Source: Mariniphaga anaerophila
GTDB lineage: Bacteria > Bacteroidota > Bacteroidia > Bacteroidales > Prolixibacteraceae
Direction: 5' to 3'
Assembly (NCBI RefSeq): GCF_900129025.1
Contig: NZ_FQUM01000001.1
Location: 744,001 to 808,000 of the forward strand
DNA: 64,000 nt
Position numbers and translations under genes: made by a program. Shown in pieces: positions 39,268 through 49,073 of the stretch. The notes beneath the pieces are model-generated. The model was not told where the DNA came from. It searched no databases and saw nothing but the letters and a program-made list of their open reading frames with translations. Numbering within the stretch: the stretch's first letter is position 1; every line of letters begins with the position of its first letter.

Positions 39268-40806
39268 TTAATATCCCGGATTCTGTACCAACTCTGAATT
39301 AATGTCTATTTCCGACTGAGGAATAGGCAATAACAGGCGATGTTCTGTTACGTTGTATGCAGTTTCTAACGGAGCAACTCCTTCAGGATAATAATATACT
39401 CCGGGATTATCTTTTATTCGTTGACCATAAGCATTCATTGTTTCTATGGCTTTTCCTGTTCTAACCAAGTCGTCCCATCTCTTATTTTCAAACGCAAGTT
39501 CTGTTCTGCGTTCCTTAGCTATTATTTCACGAAGTGCCCCCTGCTCTGTTTCAGTAACATTAGAAAGCCCAACCCTAGTTCTAACCTGGTTTAAATATTG
39601 TAAAGCTTCAGCCGGCTTATTCAATTCATTTGAAATTTCAGCTAAAAACAAAAGCACTTCGGCATAACGGTAAACTGGCCAGTTTGTCCCCACATCTTTA
39701 AAAGTAGTGTGAGGCGCATTATACTTATTACAATATGGTAAAGAGTCAACTTCATAAGAAAAAGGAAAATAAAGCTCTGTTGTACTAACATATCCAATAT
39801 TAACTTCCAATCTTGGATCGTTTTCCTCGAAACAATTAATTAAATCCGGTGTTGCTGCATTACCTTTCCATCCTCCATTAGGTTGTCCATCAACTCCTGT
39901 TATCACAGCAGTATTCTTAATACGTGGTAAAAAGGTGTAAAAAAAGCTGTTCGAAAAACCTTCCGATGCTCCTTGTTTATATTGAATCTCAAAAATAGAC
40001 TCTGCATTATTCTTATTGGTAATGCTAAAAACATCGGCATAATTATTCAATAGCTGATACCCGCTTATTTGTTTTAAAACTGTTTCAGCGTCAGCATAAC
40101 GCTTCAGGTTCATATATACATCACCAAGCAATGTTTGTGCAGCCCCTTTTGAAACTCTACCCATGTTTTCATTACTCTTAGCGGGTAATAAGTTTATTGC
40201 CTCTTGAGTATCCGAAATAATCCTACTATAAACTTCTTCAGCTGATGCCCTTGTTAAAAAAGCATCAACATAAGTTTGAACAGGTGCTAAGAACATAGGT
40301 ACTCCACCGTAATTCTTAACAAGATCGAAGTAGGCAAACGCCCTTAGAAACAATGCCTGCCCTATAAGTGAATTTTTCACACTACTATCAAATTCTACAT
40401 CTTCAATTCGATATAAAACCTGATTTGCCCGATTTATAACCTGATAATTACTCTTATATTTGTTACGGGTAGCCCCATCTGTACTAATATCAATGAAATC
40501 TGCATATCTCTCATAATTCTCTGCCCCCCTATCTGAAGGATCAAAAACAAAATGAGTATTATCAGATCGCATTTCGCCTACTATCCAAGCATCACCGTAA
40601 ACATCTCTTAAAGACGAATAAATAGCCGTTACGCCTTGTTCAAAGTCGGATTGCGTTTTAAAGAAAGCATCCGTAGCAATTGCGTCAGTTGGAAGTTTCT
40701 CAAGAAAGTCATCATTACACGAACTAAAAAATGCCATGACACAGAATAGTAAAACGATAAGTTTTATTCCTGATTTTTTATTTGTTTGCATTATATTGTA
40801 TTTCAT
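39268..40806 (-). CDS. SusD/RagB-family glycan-binding lipoprotein
   Basis: 512 residues. A lipoprotein signal (VLLFCVMAFFSSCNDDFLE) precedes the typical SusD start, EKLPTDAIATDAFFKTQSDF. TPR-like helices (FLRAFAYFDLVKNYGGVPMFL) and the usual end LIPIPQSEIDINSELVQNPGY follow. It is the surface lid of a SusC transporter and binds the target glycan. It starts 5 bp after the SusC stop, so the two are co-expressed. The remnant at 3800-4212 is a broken paralogue. The specificity cannot be predicted. Confidence 0.95.
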   Translation of the reverse strand: MKYNIMQTNKKSGIKLIVLLFCVMAFFSSCNDDFLEKLPTDAIATDAFFKTQSDFEQGVTAIYSSLRDVYGDAWIVGEMRSDNTHFVFDPSDRGAENYERYADFIDISTDGATRNKYKSNYQVINRANQVLYRIEDVEFDSSVKNSLIGQALFLRAFAYFDLVKNYGGVPMFLAPVQTYVDAFLTRASAEEVYSRIISDTQEAINLLPAKSNENMGRVSKGAAQTLLGDVYMNLKRYADAETVLKQISGYQLLNNYADVFSITNKNNAESIFEIQYKQGASEGFSNSFFYTFLPRIKNTAVITGVDGQPNGGWKGNAATPDLINCFEENDPRLEVNIGYVSTTELYFPFSYEVDSLPYCNKYNAPHTTFKDVGTNWPVYRYAEVLLFLAEISNELNKPAEALQYLNQVRTRVGLSNVTETEQGALREIIAKERRTELAFENKRWDDLVRTGKAIETMNAYGQRIKDNPGVYYYPEGVAPLETAYNVTEHRLLLPIPQSEIDINSELVQNPGY

Positions 40807-40811
40807 AAGAT

Positions 40812-43800
40812 TTAGAAGTTTAAGTTAATACCCATTGAAAATGTTCTTGGAACGGGATACGCTGTATTATCAATCCCTTGTTCAAGGGGACTGCCTTTTT
40901 CACTTACTTCAGGGTTTGCCCCATCATAAGAAGTGAAAACGAACGGATTCTGTACAGAACCGTATACTCGGGCACTATTTATAAATCGACCACCGAGAGG
41001 CAAAGAATAACCTAATGTTATATTTCTGATAATCAGATTATTCGCCTTCGACATAAAACCAGTATGCCACCATTCACGCTCCTTGTTTGTAGTCCCGGAC
41101 AATGTACGCCCGTAAAGGCCATCACCCGGATCATTTTCTGATTTCCAACGATTCATAACATCTTTATTCACATTAAATACACCGTCAAGGTTACCGGTAG
41201 CTTCTCTAAACGCATTTAACACGTAATACCCTGCTGCACCGGAACCAATAATATTCAAGTCAAAACGCTTATATTGAGCATTTACTGTAATTCCAAACAA
41301 ACTTGTGGGTACAGAATTTCCCACAACAGTCCGGTCTTTATTCCGGTCAATCTTTCCATCGCCGTCAACATCTTTAAACTTTATTGTTCCTACCATCGCA
41401 CCATCATATTTAGGAGAAGCATCAAAATCTGCCTGATTTACATAAACTCCTTCTTGTTCCAATAAGTAAAACTGGCCAATGCGCTCTCCAATCCTCGATA
41501 TATGTGTACGAGATTTCAACTCTCCATCCGGAGTATCCAACGCAATAACTTTATTATCGCCATAACTGTAATTCAAATCAACATCAAGCTTAAAGGTACC
41601 TTCCAATACTCTTGAAGAAAGAACAAATTCATGTCCCCAAAACTCAAATTCTCCAAGATTGGTTAGTATATTGTTATAACCTGATGCTTGAGGAATTGGA
41701 ACATTAAACAACATATCTGTTGTATTCTTCTTGTAATAATCGTACGAGAAACTAATCCGGTTATTTAGGAATCCCATATCAACACCTAAATCCAACTGTT
41801 TGGTTTTTTCCCAGCCAAGGTTTATGTTTCCAATACTTGACACGGTTCTTCCACTTTCTACATTTTCGTTAAAAACCGCATTATAAGTTCCAACGAGTCC
41901 GCGATGTGAGTAATTTCCAATGTTGTTATTCCCTGTAACACCATAACTCGCTCTTAATTTCAAAAAGTTAAGCACGTCGCTTTCCGGCATAAACTTTTCT
42001 TTTGTTACAATCCATCCTAGCGATGCTGATGGAAAATTACCCCATCGATTATCCTCTCCAAAACGAGATGAACCGTCGTGACGAATAGCTGCTGATAAGA
42101 AATACTTGTTTGCATAGTTATAATTCACACGACCTATATATGAAATCAAGGACCACTCGTTAAAGTAATTATCTGTTTCCCTTTTATCGGCAGGAGCTGC
42201 TGAAAAATCTTCAATTAAGTCATCAGGGTAATTATTCGCCTTTGAGCGTAATCCTCGTCCTTGCCATTCCTGGGCAGAAAATCCAAGCAAAGCTTCTAAA
42301 TTGTGTCTTTCAAACGATTTTTTGTAAGTGGCAGTATGTTCTGTTAGCCACGAGGTATTATTATCGTGGCTTTGGCTTGCAAAAGGTGTATTAGGTGGAG
42401 GAGCAGAAAGTCCTCCCATTTGTGAATTACTAAAGCTGTTTTTCGTTTCTCGTCCCAAATCAGCATTAATTGTCGATTTCCAGGTTAAACCTTTTACCGG
42501 ATATAACTCAACATAGGCATTTGTCAGAACCGATAAGCGGTTTCTTTTAGCATCCAATTGCTTCAACACATTGTACCAGTTTGGGTTTGGGAATAAGCCA
42601 GGACCGGTAGCAGTTAAAGGAATTGTTCCGTCTTCATTAATGTGTGGAGCCAATGGAGTTGTTAAAAGGGCATTCTGTAAGATTCCTCGTCCCCAAAGCG
42701 AGCCATCCGTATTTACATCATTGTCACTCACGTAATTAGGAGCAACATTTAATCCTATTTTCGCATATTCATTAATGGTAAAATCGGTATTTATCCTTAA
42801 CGAATACCTGTTAAATTTTGTGTTAAGCATAACACCTTCCTGCTCGAAAAATCCGGCAACAGCTGTAACTCCCATTCGTTCGTTACGCGATGTAAGTGTA
42901 ATATTGTGATCCTGTATACGTGCATCTCTCAGCAAAACATCATACCAGTCAGTTCCTTCTCCATATTGTTCAGGATTCTGGTAGACAGGATCAACCGATT
43001 GTCCGTTTTCAAAGGCATACTCTTTTTTGAACTGTGCAAACTCCCTAGCATTCATCATATCAGGACGTCCTTTTTCCGGAACACTCTGAACACCAAGATA
43101 AGAACTAACATTTACAGATGTTTCCCCTACTTTTCCTTTTTTCGTTGTAATTAATACAACACCGTTTGCAGCACGCGATCCGTATAACGAAGTAGATGAA
43201 GCATCTTTTAATACCGAAATACTTTCAATCTCATTTGGGTTAATGGAGTTCAAATCTCCGGTAATTGGAAGACCATCAACTACATATAGTGGGCTAAAAC
43301 CAGCAGAAACTGATGCCTGCCCACGGATACGCATCACCATTCCTTGTCCCGGTTTTCCGGTTGTTTGCGAAATCTGTACACCAGCCAACTTCCCCTGAAG
43401 TTTTTGGGTAAATTGCGCCCCCTGTACCTCACTCAATTCTGAAAAGTCAACCTGTTGAATGGATCCAGTTATGGCTTCCTTAATTTGTGTACCATAACCA
43501 ATTGCAATTACTTCTTCAATTCCTACAGCATCTGTTGCCATAACAATATCGATACTATTTTGCGAGCCGACCACAACCTCTTGCGATTTCATTCCTATAA
43601 AAGAAAAGTGAAGTGTTGTTTCAGCAGTAATACCTTTCAAAGAATATTCTCCGTCAACATTTGTAACGGTACCGTTTGTTGTTCCTTTAATAAGCACTGT
43701 TACACCCGGAAGTGGATCGCCGGCTTCGTCAGTAACTTTCCCGGAGATGGAATTTTGTTGTTGTAATACTCCTATTTCTCCTGCTGGTACTTCTGGTGTT

Positions 43801-44159
43801 GTTAACACGATAAAGCGGTCGCGTATAGAATAATCAACGTCAGTACCTTTAAAAACCAAATTCAGGACTTGTTCAATTTTTTTGTTTTCAATGGTTACAT
43901 TAACTTTTCGTTCTACATCGATAAGATTTTGGCTATACAAAAAACAAAACTCACTTTGTTTTTCAATACTGTTTAAAACCTCCTTAACAGTAGCTTCACG
44001 CATATTTAAGTTAAGCATTTTGCTTTGCGAATAGCTTTTATTTGCAAAAACACTCGCGACCGAAACCAATAATATAAAAACCGTTAGTTTCATTACTTTT
44101 AATAGTTTAATTAGCCCGGAAAATTTCTTCTCCCGGTCAAAACAGAATTTTTTTTTCAT
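40812..44159 (-). CDS. SusC/RagA-family TonB-dependent transporter with STN domain
   Basis: 1115 residues. A signal peptide (MKLTVFILLVSVASVFA, from about residue 23) is followed by an STN domain (about 50-115: NMREATVKEVLNSIEKQSEF). A carboxypeptidase-like domain (SISGKVTDEAGDPLPGV), the plug (EEVIAIGYGTQIKEAITGS, KDASSTSLYGSRAANGVVL) and a 22-strand barrel follow. The STN domain is the marker of transporters that signal through FecR to an ECF sigma factor, and both genes lie just upstream. It imports oligosaccharides released at the surface by the neighbouring enzymes. Confidence 0.95.
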   Translation of the reverse strand: MKKKFCFDREKKFSGLIKLLKVMKLTVFILLVSVASVFANKSYSQSKMLNLNMREATVKEVLNSIEKQSEFCFLYSQNLIDVERKVNVTIENKKIEQVLNLVFKGTDVDYSIRDRFIVLTTPEVPAGEIGVLQQQNSISGKVTDEAGDPLPGVTVLIKGTTNGTVTNVDGEYSLKGITAETTLHFSFIGMKSQEVVVGSQNSIDIVMATDAVGIEEVIAIGYGTQIKEAITGSIQQVDFSELSEVQGAQFTQKLQGKLAGVQISQTTGKPGQGMVMRIRGQASVSAGFSPLYVVDGLPITGDLNSINPNEIESISVLKDASSTSLYGSRAANGVVLITTKKGKVGETSVNVSSYLGVQSVPEKGRPDMMNAREFAQFKKEYAFENGQSVDPVYQNPEQYGEGTDWYDVLLRDARIQDHNITLTSRNERMGVTAVAGFFEQEGVMLNTKFNRYSLRINTDFTINEYAKIGLNVAPNYVSDNDVNTDGSLWGRGILQNALLTTPLAPHINEDGTIPLTATGPGLFPNPNWYNVLKQLDAKRNRLSVLTNAYVELYPVKGLTWKSTINADLGRETKNSFSNSQMGGLSAPPPNTPFASQSHDNNTSWLTEHTATYKKSFERHNLEALLGFSAQEWQGRGLRSKANNYPDDLIEDFSAAPADKRETDNYFNEWSLISYIGRVNYNYANKYFLSAAIRHDGSSRFGEDNRWGNFPSASLGWIVTKEKFMPESDVLNFLKLRASYGVTGNNNIGNYSHRGLVGTYNAVFNENVESGRTVSSIGNINLGWEKTKQLDLGVDMGFLNNRISFSYDYYKKNTTDMLFNVPIPQASGYNNILTNLGEFEFWGHEFVLSSRVLEGTFKLDVDLNYSYGDNKVIALDTPDGELKSRTHISRIGERIGQFYLLEQEGVYVNQADFDASPKYDGAMVGTIKFKDVDGDGKIDRNKDRTVVGNSVPTSLFGITVNAQYKRFDLNIIGSGAAGYYVLNAFREATGNLDGVFNVNKDVMNRWKSENDPGDGLYGRTLSGTTNKEREWWHTGFMSKANNLIIRNITLGYSLPLGGRFINSARVYGSVQNPFVFTSYDGANPEVSEKGSPLEQGIDNTAYPVPRTFSMGINLNF

Positions 44160-44186
44160 ACTTTTGTATTGTTAAATTTAGAAATG

Positions 44187-44251
44187 CCCTGTAAAGTGAA
44201 GCGTACAGGGTAATTTTTACAATCTTCGGGGAAATGTTGGTAGCATTTCCC
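44187..44251 (-). promoter_or_regulatory. two hairpins in the susC leader
   Basis: The 156 bp between the FecR and SusC genes contain two perfect dyads: GGGAAATG/CATTTCCC (44229-44251, 7-base loop) and CCCTGTA/TACAGGG (44187-44210, 10-base loop). On the minus strand both lie in the probable 5' leader of susC. They may act as a processing site, attenuator or partial terminator that separates expression of the regulators from the transporter. The role is inferred from position only. Confidence 0.4.
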
Positions 44252-44315
44252 TGTTGTTTTATAATCAGTTAGCTTTTACATAGGCAATTTAATTTTAATT
44301 CAATTTAATTAGACT

Positions 44316-45374
44316 TTATTCTTTTTTCTCAATGATTATTCTCTGCTTCGAGAATGTTCCATCAGGATTCTTAGTGCGTGGTAATGCCCTGTAATTAATT
44401 GGTGTTGCAGCCGATAATAAATCAAGTATTTGGAAAAGCGGTTCATCAACAAAGGTTACTGTATATCGGTATTTCTCCATCTCCTTGTCAACCTGTATTT
44501 CAACATTAAACATTCGGCTTAACCTTTGGGCAACCTGGTCTATCGGTTCATTGTCCAAAATAAGTTTTCCATCATCTTTCCAGGCGATGTATTTCTCAAC
44601 CCGCTCCAGGCTTGACTTTACAAGGCCTGTATTCTTTTCGTATATTACATGCTGACCGGGTATCAGTTCTTTTATGGTTTCAACATTTCCGTTGTTTTTC
44701 ATTTTCTCTATTAACACTTTCCCTTCTACAAGTGTAGTAGCAATGCTATTATTTTCAGGGTATGCATTAACGTTAAATACCGTACCCAACGCTTTAACGT
44801 CAATTCGACCTGCATTAACCACAAAAGGTTTATCCGGATTGTGAGCAACCTCAAAATAACCTTCACCGGTTAGAGCTATACCGCGGGTCTCTCCCCAAAA
44901 ATTCTGTGGATATTTTATCCGGCTACCATAATTAAGATGAACCACTGTCCCGTCCGACAGTTCAACAACAGTTCGCGAACCAACTGGTGCTATCACTTCC
45001 AAAGAATCGACAGATACAGTTGTAATTTGATTTGTTAACCAGTTATTTTCAGAAATTGTATAAAACATAAAGGCCAAAACCGGAATTAAAATGATAGCAG
45101 CAGCTTTCGATAACAAGCTAATTAATCTGTTATTCCTTAGTTGAATCGTACGGGGCTCTTCAATATTTAATTTATGGTGGATTTTATCAAGGAGGGTATC
45201 CAGTTTTTCGTCTGAAACAATACTGTCTTCTTCTTTAAATTGCTGCCAGTCAACCTTTCCAAGTTTTTGGCTTTCAGAGAAGAAGAATTGTTGCTTCATC
45301 CATTGAATAACTTCCTCAACTTCCTGTGAAGTACAACGGTTGTTTAAATATTTTTCAAGTAATTCTTTTGTCAT
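44316..45374 (-). CDS. FecR-family anti-sigma factor
   Basis: 352 residues. The N-terminal cytosolic anti-sigma part (about 1-90, rich in charged helices) is followed by a single membrane helix (AAAIILIPVLAFMFYTI, about 98-115). The periplasmic FecR domain (VGSRTVVELSDGTVVHLN, GEGYFEVAHNPDKPFVVNAG) and a C-terminal DUF4974 domain (RLSRMFNVEIQVDKEM) complete it. It holds the ECF sigma factor until the STN domain of the loaded SusC signals. It lies 139 bp after the sigma gene and 156 bp before SusC. Confidence 0.93.
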   Translation of the reverse strand: MTKELLEKYLNNRCTSQEVEEVIQWMKQQFFFSESQKLGKVDWQQFKEEDSIVSDEKLDTLLDKIHHKLNIEEPRTIQLRNNRLISLLSKAAAIILIPVLAFMFYTISENNWLTNQITTVSVDSLEVIAPVGSRTVVELSDGTVVHLNYGSRIKYPQNFWGETRGIALTGEGYFEVAHNPDKPFVVNAGRIDVKALGTVFNVNAYPENNSIATTLVEGKVLIEKMKNNGNVETIKELIPGQHVIYEKNTGLVKSSLERVEKYIAWKDDGKLILDNEPIDQVAQRLSRMFNVEIQVDKEMEKYRYTVTFVDEPLFQILDLLSAATPINYRALPRTKNPDGTFSKQRIIIEKKE

Positions 45375-45513
45375 TTCCCTTTTTCTAAACGGAGCCTCAA
45401 AATTAATGAGGCCCCGACTAACTAACCAAACTAAACTATCGCGAAACGATAAGTTTTACAAGTTATACAATTCGGGAAACAACAAGGACTAATAAAAAAT
45501 GATTTTTTTTTGA

Positions 45514-46098
45514 CTAAAGGAATAAACTAATGAATAATCCACTAATTAACAAGCCATTATCAAGCTTGCTTTTTAAAAAAGAAAGTGTAGTTACCAGATG
45601 GTTTTTTACTGTATTCGCGGAAATACCTAATTTTTCTGCTATTTCTTTATGACTTAATCCCTCTTCGCGGCTTAGTTGAAAAATCTCTTTCTGGCGGGGC
45701 GATAATTCATTCAACAACCCCTGAAACTTCTGCTTTAATTCTTTATAATGAATTTCATCGGTAAGTTCGTAGGTCTCATCAATATGTTGAAGCGATTTTA
45801 CATGTTCTACATATTTATGTTCGGTTGCCCGTTTTTTAAGCAGGTTTACAGTTGCATTGTGGGCGATGGTGAACAGAAAAGATTCGAAAGATGAGTAAAT
45901 ATTAATTTTATCGCGGCTTTGCCAAATTTTTATAAACACTTCCTGTACTATTTCTTCGGTATCTGCTTCCTGCTTGGTATACCGAAAAACAAAGCCATAT
46001 AGTCTCCTGGAATATTTTTTATAGATAATATCAAACGCCGACATATCGCCGTCTTTCAGGAGCTTTAATAATTCAGTATTTGATTTGTTAATATTCAA
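45514..46098 (-). CDS. RNA polymerase ECF-type sigma-70 factor
   Basis: 194 residues. Region 2 is at about 20-85 (DIIYKKYSRRLYGFVFRYT, EEIVQEVFIKIWQSRDK). Region 4 is at about 125-180, with the HTH KEIAEKLGISANTVKNHLV. It belongs to the Bacteroides-expansion group of ECF factors that pair with FecR. It should direct transcription of the neighbouring susC-susD unit when released. It is the first gene of the leftward set, next to the relaxase remnant. Confidence 0.93.
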   Translation of the reverse strand: MNINKSNTELLKLLKDGDMSAFDIIYKKYSRRLYGFVFRYTKQEADTEEIVQEVFIKIWQSRDKINIYSSFESFLFTIAHNATVNLLKKRATEHKYVEHVKSLQHIDETYELTDEIHYKELKQKFQGLLNELSPRQKEIFQLSREEGLSHKEIAEKLGISANTVKNHLVTTLSFLKSKLDNGLLISGLFISLFL

Positions 46099-46236
46099 GA
46101 AGTAGTTAAATTGTTAGCGGGACAAATGTAAAAAAAATAATAGAACTAAAATGAATGGTCTGAGTAGGTTCCATAAAATGACCGATTTTGCCAAATAGCG
46201 GTCATCACCCCAAATCGTAAACACCCAAAAATCAAT

Positions 46237-47117
46237 TTAATTCAAATTGCAAAAAAAAAGATATTGGCGACACATTCCCCGACCTCTGTTTTTTACTTTA
46301 TATTTCATACTTGGTTCTTTCCTACGCCTGTTACTTCTTTCAATCATCCGATTAATATCCCTCGCCCATTGTGCTAACTGAAATTGATCAATCACCTGTG
46401 TCGGAATTTGGATTTCCTGTTCAGCTTTGGCCGTTAAATTAAACCTAGGTCTTTCCTGAAACGCTGAACCCCTGATCGGATACCGAATCGGATTTCCGAT
46501 TTCATCCGTGATAAAAACTACGTGCCCTCTTCCCGATCTCCGCACCTCAACATTAAATAGCTCCAACGATTTATCGTAAAGTTGTTTTGTCGATATGGAT
46601 TCAATATGATTTAGCTGATAAAATAAACTCTCCAGGTTCTGTTTCAGGTTTCTGCTACCTGCAGAAAATTTCAAATTGGATTGTACCTGGCTTTGTTCTT
46701 TGGTGAAATCATACTTTTGCTCCAGCGATTTGATGAAGCGTTGTACTTTTTCTTTCTCGTAATTGTCTTTAATCTTTTTACCTGTTTGGTTATCAATCCG
46801 GGTAGAAACAATATGAAAGTGTGTCCGATCAAGATCTGAGTGCTTATACACAAAGTAAGGCTGATTTCCATAACCCATATGTTCCATAAGGTTTCCTATT
46901 TCAGTTCGGATTCCCTTGTCTCCCAGTTTTACCAAATCCGTTACCGTTGGATTCACAGAAATATGTAAGCCTTTCTTTTTCACCCGGGTATTCCTTTCCT
47001 CAATCTCTTTCAGAATATTCAGCCGGTCGTATTTTGTCCCTGCAAATGGATTAATGGTTGGCGTATTGTCACTTTTATAGAAATGTGCCTTTTTCTGCTC
47101 TACTGGAAAAACCGGCC
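46237..47117 (-). pseudogene. relaxase/mobilisation protein, N-terminus lost to an insertion sequence
   Basis: About 290 codons of a Bacteroides-type relaxase. It has the metal-binding motif HSDLDRTHFHIVSTRID, preceded by LHISVNPTVTDL and HMGYGNQPYFVY, and an arginine-rich C-terminus. The N-terminal part, which carries the catalytic tyrosine in this family, is missing: the frame runs straight into the end of the ISL3 element at 47117. No matching N-terminus is found on the far side of the element (48926-49073). It is the only sign of a conjugative or mobilisable element in the window. Confidence 0.88.
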
Positions 47118-48925
47118 AAAGTGGGTTCTTCGTCAATTTTGGGGAATCATCCTGACTGGGACAATAAGACCTTCCGGCGAAGTAGTTCAAAGCTTGCCCT
47201 CCCGTACATTTGTCGTTTAATGCTTTTAATTCTGTTAACATGGCCTTCAACGGGGCCATTGCTCCATCTCAATTGTATTGCGTTCTGAACTGCTTTAATA
47301 TCACGTTTTAGTCCTTTCGCAAAAGTCTTTAATCCTGGTAGTTTATCTTTGGATTCCTGGATTGATTTGATCCATTCGTGAATCTGTCCTTCACCTGTTT
47401 TTAGCATCTTCTTGAATCGCTTAACAAGCCTGCGAACCCGTATTAATATGGGCATGTTCTCAAAAAGTAATTGCATATAACTTCTGTGATCAATATTCTC
47501 AATATGATTGAGAGATTGCCCTACGTATTTTGCAAGCTTTCTGGAGCTCAATCGTTTGATGTAGGGAATTGGTTGGCTTTGCAACTCATTATAATTTAAT
47601 GATGTTACCTCATTTGTTTGTTTAAGGAAAGAAATATATTGGTTGGCTTGGGTGTTCCCGCCAGTATATCCCATTTTTCGAATATCATTTATGATTTCCA
47701 TATTGGTATAACCATTTATTTCCATTTTGGATAAAATATAATTTGTGAATATCTCAATATTTGCTCGTTTGGGATGTGATCTGGGTACTAAAATGTCTTG
47801 CTGAAAATATCGCTTTACTGTGTTTTTGCTAATGCCAAGCTCTCTCCCAATTTTCTTCCTTGGTAAGCCTTTGGCTTGTAGTTTCTTTACCATATCGAAA
47901 ACCTCCTGCCTGGAATCTGGTTTTTGAACGGGGGCAGGTATCTCTACAAACTCCTTTTTAGTAACGGAATCCTGCTTGGACTCAGCTTCTGCATCGCGAA
48001 GCATCTCGCAGGTTTTAGCTTTAATGAGTTTACTTATCTTCGGAGATATGCTTTTAAAAAAAGTATCTAAAGCATCAGACAAGTTCATTAACAGATGGAA
48101 CCGGTCTGCAACCTGGACTGTATTAGGGCTAATGGAATCTATTGCTGTTGAATATGAACTAGCCCTGTCCCTTGTGATTATTTCAATTCCCGGATGGTCT
48201 CGTAACCACGCCTTTAAATCCTCGCTATCTCGGGTAGGCAACATGTCGATTGGCTTTGATGTTTCCATATCCACTAAGATCGTTCCGTAGTTAACACCTT
48301 TTCGGAAAGCCCAATCATCAACTCCTACAACTTTTAGTGTATTTATATCCGGGAGTGGTTGCTGATGAGCAAGCCGTGTAAGAGTGGAGCGGCTAACTTT
48401 TATCTGCAGTTTTTCCGATAATACATGCCCTGAGCCGGTTGGCATATCAATTGCAATATCTGATAATAATCGTGTAACCCGCTCTGTTCTTCTGGCATAA
48501 GGAAGTATATTGTCATTTTGCTCAGTAAATACTTTCCTCTTGCACCTATCATTGCGGCACTTAAATTTACGGATCGTAAGAATTATTCTGGAATGATATT
48601 GAAATACAGGCAAGTCTGTTATTCTTCTTTCATAACGGTCATGTACAGAATGGCTGTATTTTTTACATTCAGGGCATTTTGCCCGCTTCCCGGACAACGA
48701 GGCATAAATGTGTATTATTGGTGGTTTAAATTCAATATTTGACACTATAATTTTTGGGATGTCAATACGGCGTTTAATATTCATATATAATTGATTATCA
48801 ACTACATAAAGACACAAAAACGACATCTGGAAAATGATAAAAACAAAACCCTTACTTATTGATTATCAGTTGATTAACAATGGGCTTGACGATGAAATTT
48901 CGTTCCCCAAAATTGACGAAGAACC
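47118..48925 (-). mobile_element. ISL3-family insertion sequence, copy 2
   Basis: About 1.8 kb. The ends are AAAGTGGGTTCTTCGTCAA (47118 onward) and, at the far end, TTGACGAAGAACC (to 48925). They match copy 1 (1988-3799), which has the opposite orientation. The shared outer bases AAAGTG occur only at the transposase-3' end of this copy, so the other end may be trimmed. No target duplication is seen. It truncates a relaxase gene on its left and abuts the HTCS promoter region on its right. Confidence 0.88.
47147..48826 (-). CDS. ISL3-family transposase, intact
   Basis: 559 residues with an unbroken frame. The N-terminal zinc finger (CPECKKYSHSVHDRYERR), a second finger (KCRNDRCKRKVF), a helix-turn-helix and the DDE-type catalytic core are present. 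The core has VVGVDDWAFRKGVNYGTIL, ITRDRASSYSTAID and WSNGPVEGHVNRIKSIKRQMY. A central insertion holds a second HTH (GLPRKKIGRELGISKNTVKR). The start may instead be the internal methionine at 48784 (MNIKRRIDIPKI). It could mobilise itself and, in trans, the frameshifted copy 1. Confidence 0.92.
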   Translation of the reverse strand: MSFLCLYVVDNQLYMNIKRRIDIPKIIVSNIEFKPPIIHIYASLSGKRAKCPECKKYSHSVHDRYERRITDLPVFQYHSRIILTIRKFKCRNDRCKRKVFTEQNDNILPYARRTERVTRLLSDIAIDMPTGSGHVLSEKLQIKVSRSTLTRLAHQQPLPDINTLKVVGVDDWAFRKGVNYGTILVDMETSKPIDMLPTRDSEDLKAWLRDHPGIEIITRDRASSYSTAIDSISPNTVQVADRFHLLMNLSDALDTFFKSISPKISKLIKAKTCEMLRDAEAESKQDSVTKKEFVEIPAPVQKPDSRQEVFDMVKKLQAKGLPRKKIGRELGISKNTVKRYFQQDILVPRSHPKRANIEIFTNYILSKMEINGYTNMEIINDIRKMGYTGGNTQANQYISFLKQTNEVTSLNYNELQSQPIPYIKRLSSRKLAKYVGQSLNHIENIDHRSYMQLLFENMPILIRVRRLVKRFKKMLKTGEGQIHEWIKSIQESKDKLPGLKTFAKGLKRDIKAVQNAIQLRWSNGPVEGHVNRIKSIKRQMYGRASFELLRRKVLLSQSG

Positions 48926-49019
48926 GATTATTTAACTCCTGTTTTATTGGATAAATAGATTTTGAGTGAACTTTACGAAGTTAATTGTGATTGAGGCTGC
49001 TGAAATTAAGTAAAGAAAA

Positions 49020-49033
49020 GAATTGTACAATTC
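49020..49033. promoter_or_regulatory. 14-bp perfect palindrome before the HTCS gene
   Basis: GAATTGTACAATTC lies 41 bp upstream of the chosen HTCS start. It is a perfect dyad and could be an operator, but no matching site was found before other genes in the window. The AT-rich context weakens the case. Confidence 0.3.
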
Positions 49034-49073
49034 GACAACATATATTATTATAATTGTAATTTTGAACCTTAAG

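Noticed and set aside
49057-49064. TAATTTTG resembling a Bacteroidota -7 element before HTCS
   Set aside because: It lies only 10 bp before the start codon and has no -33 partner at the right distance.
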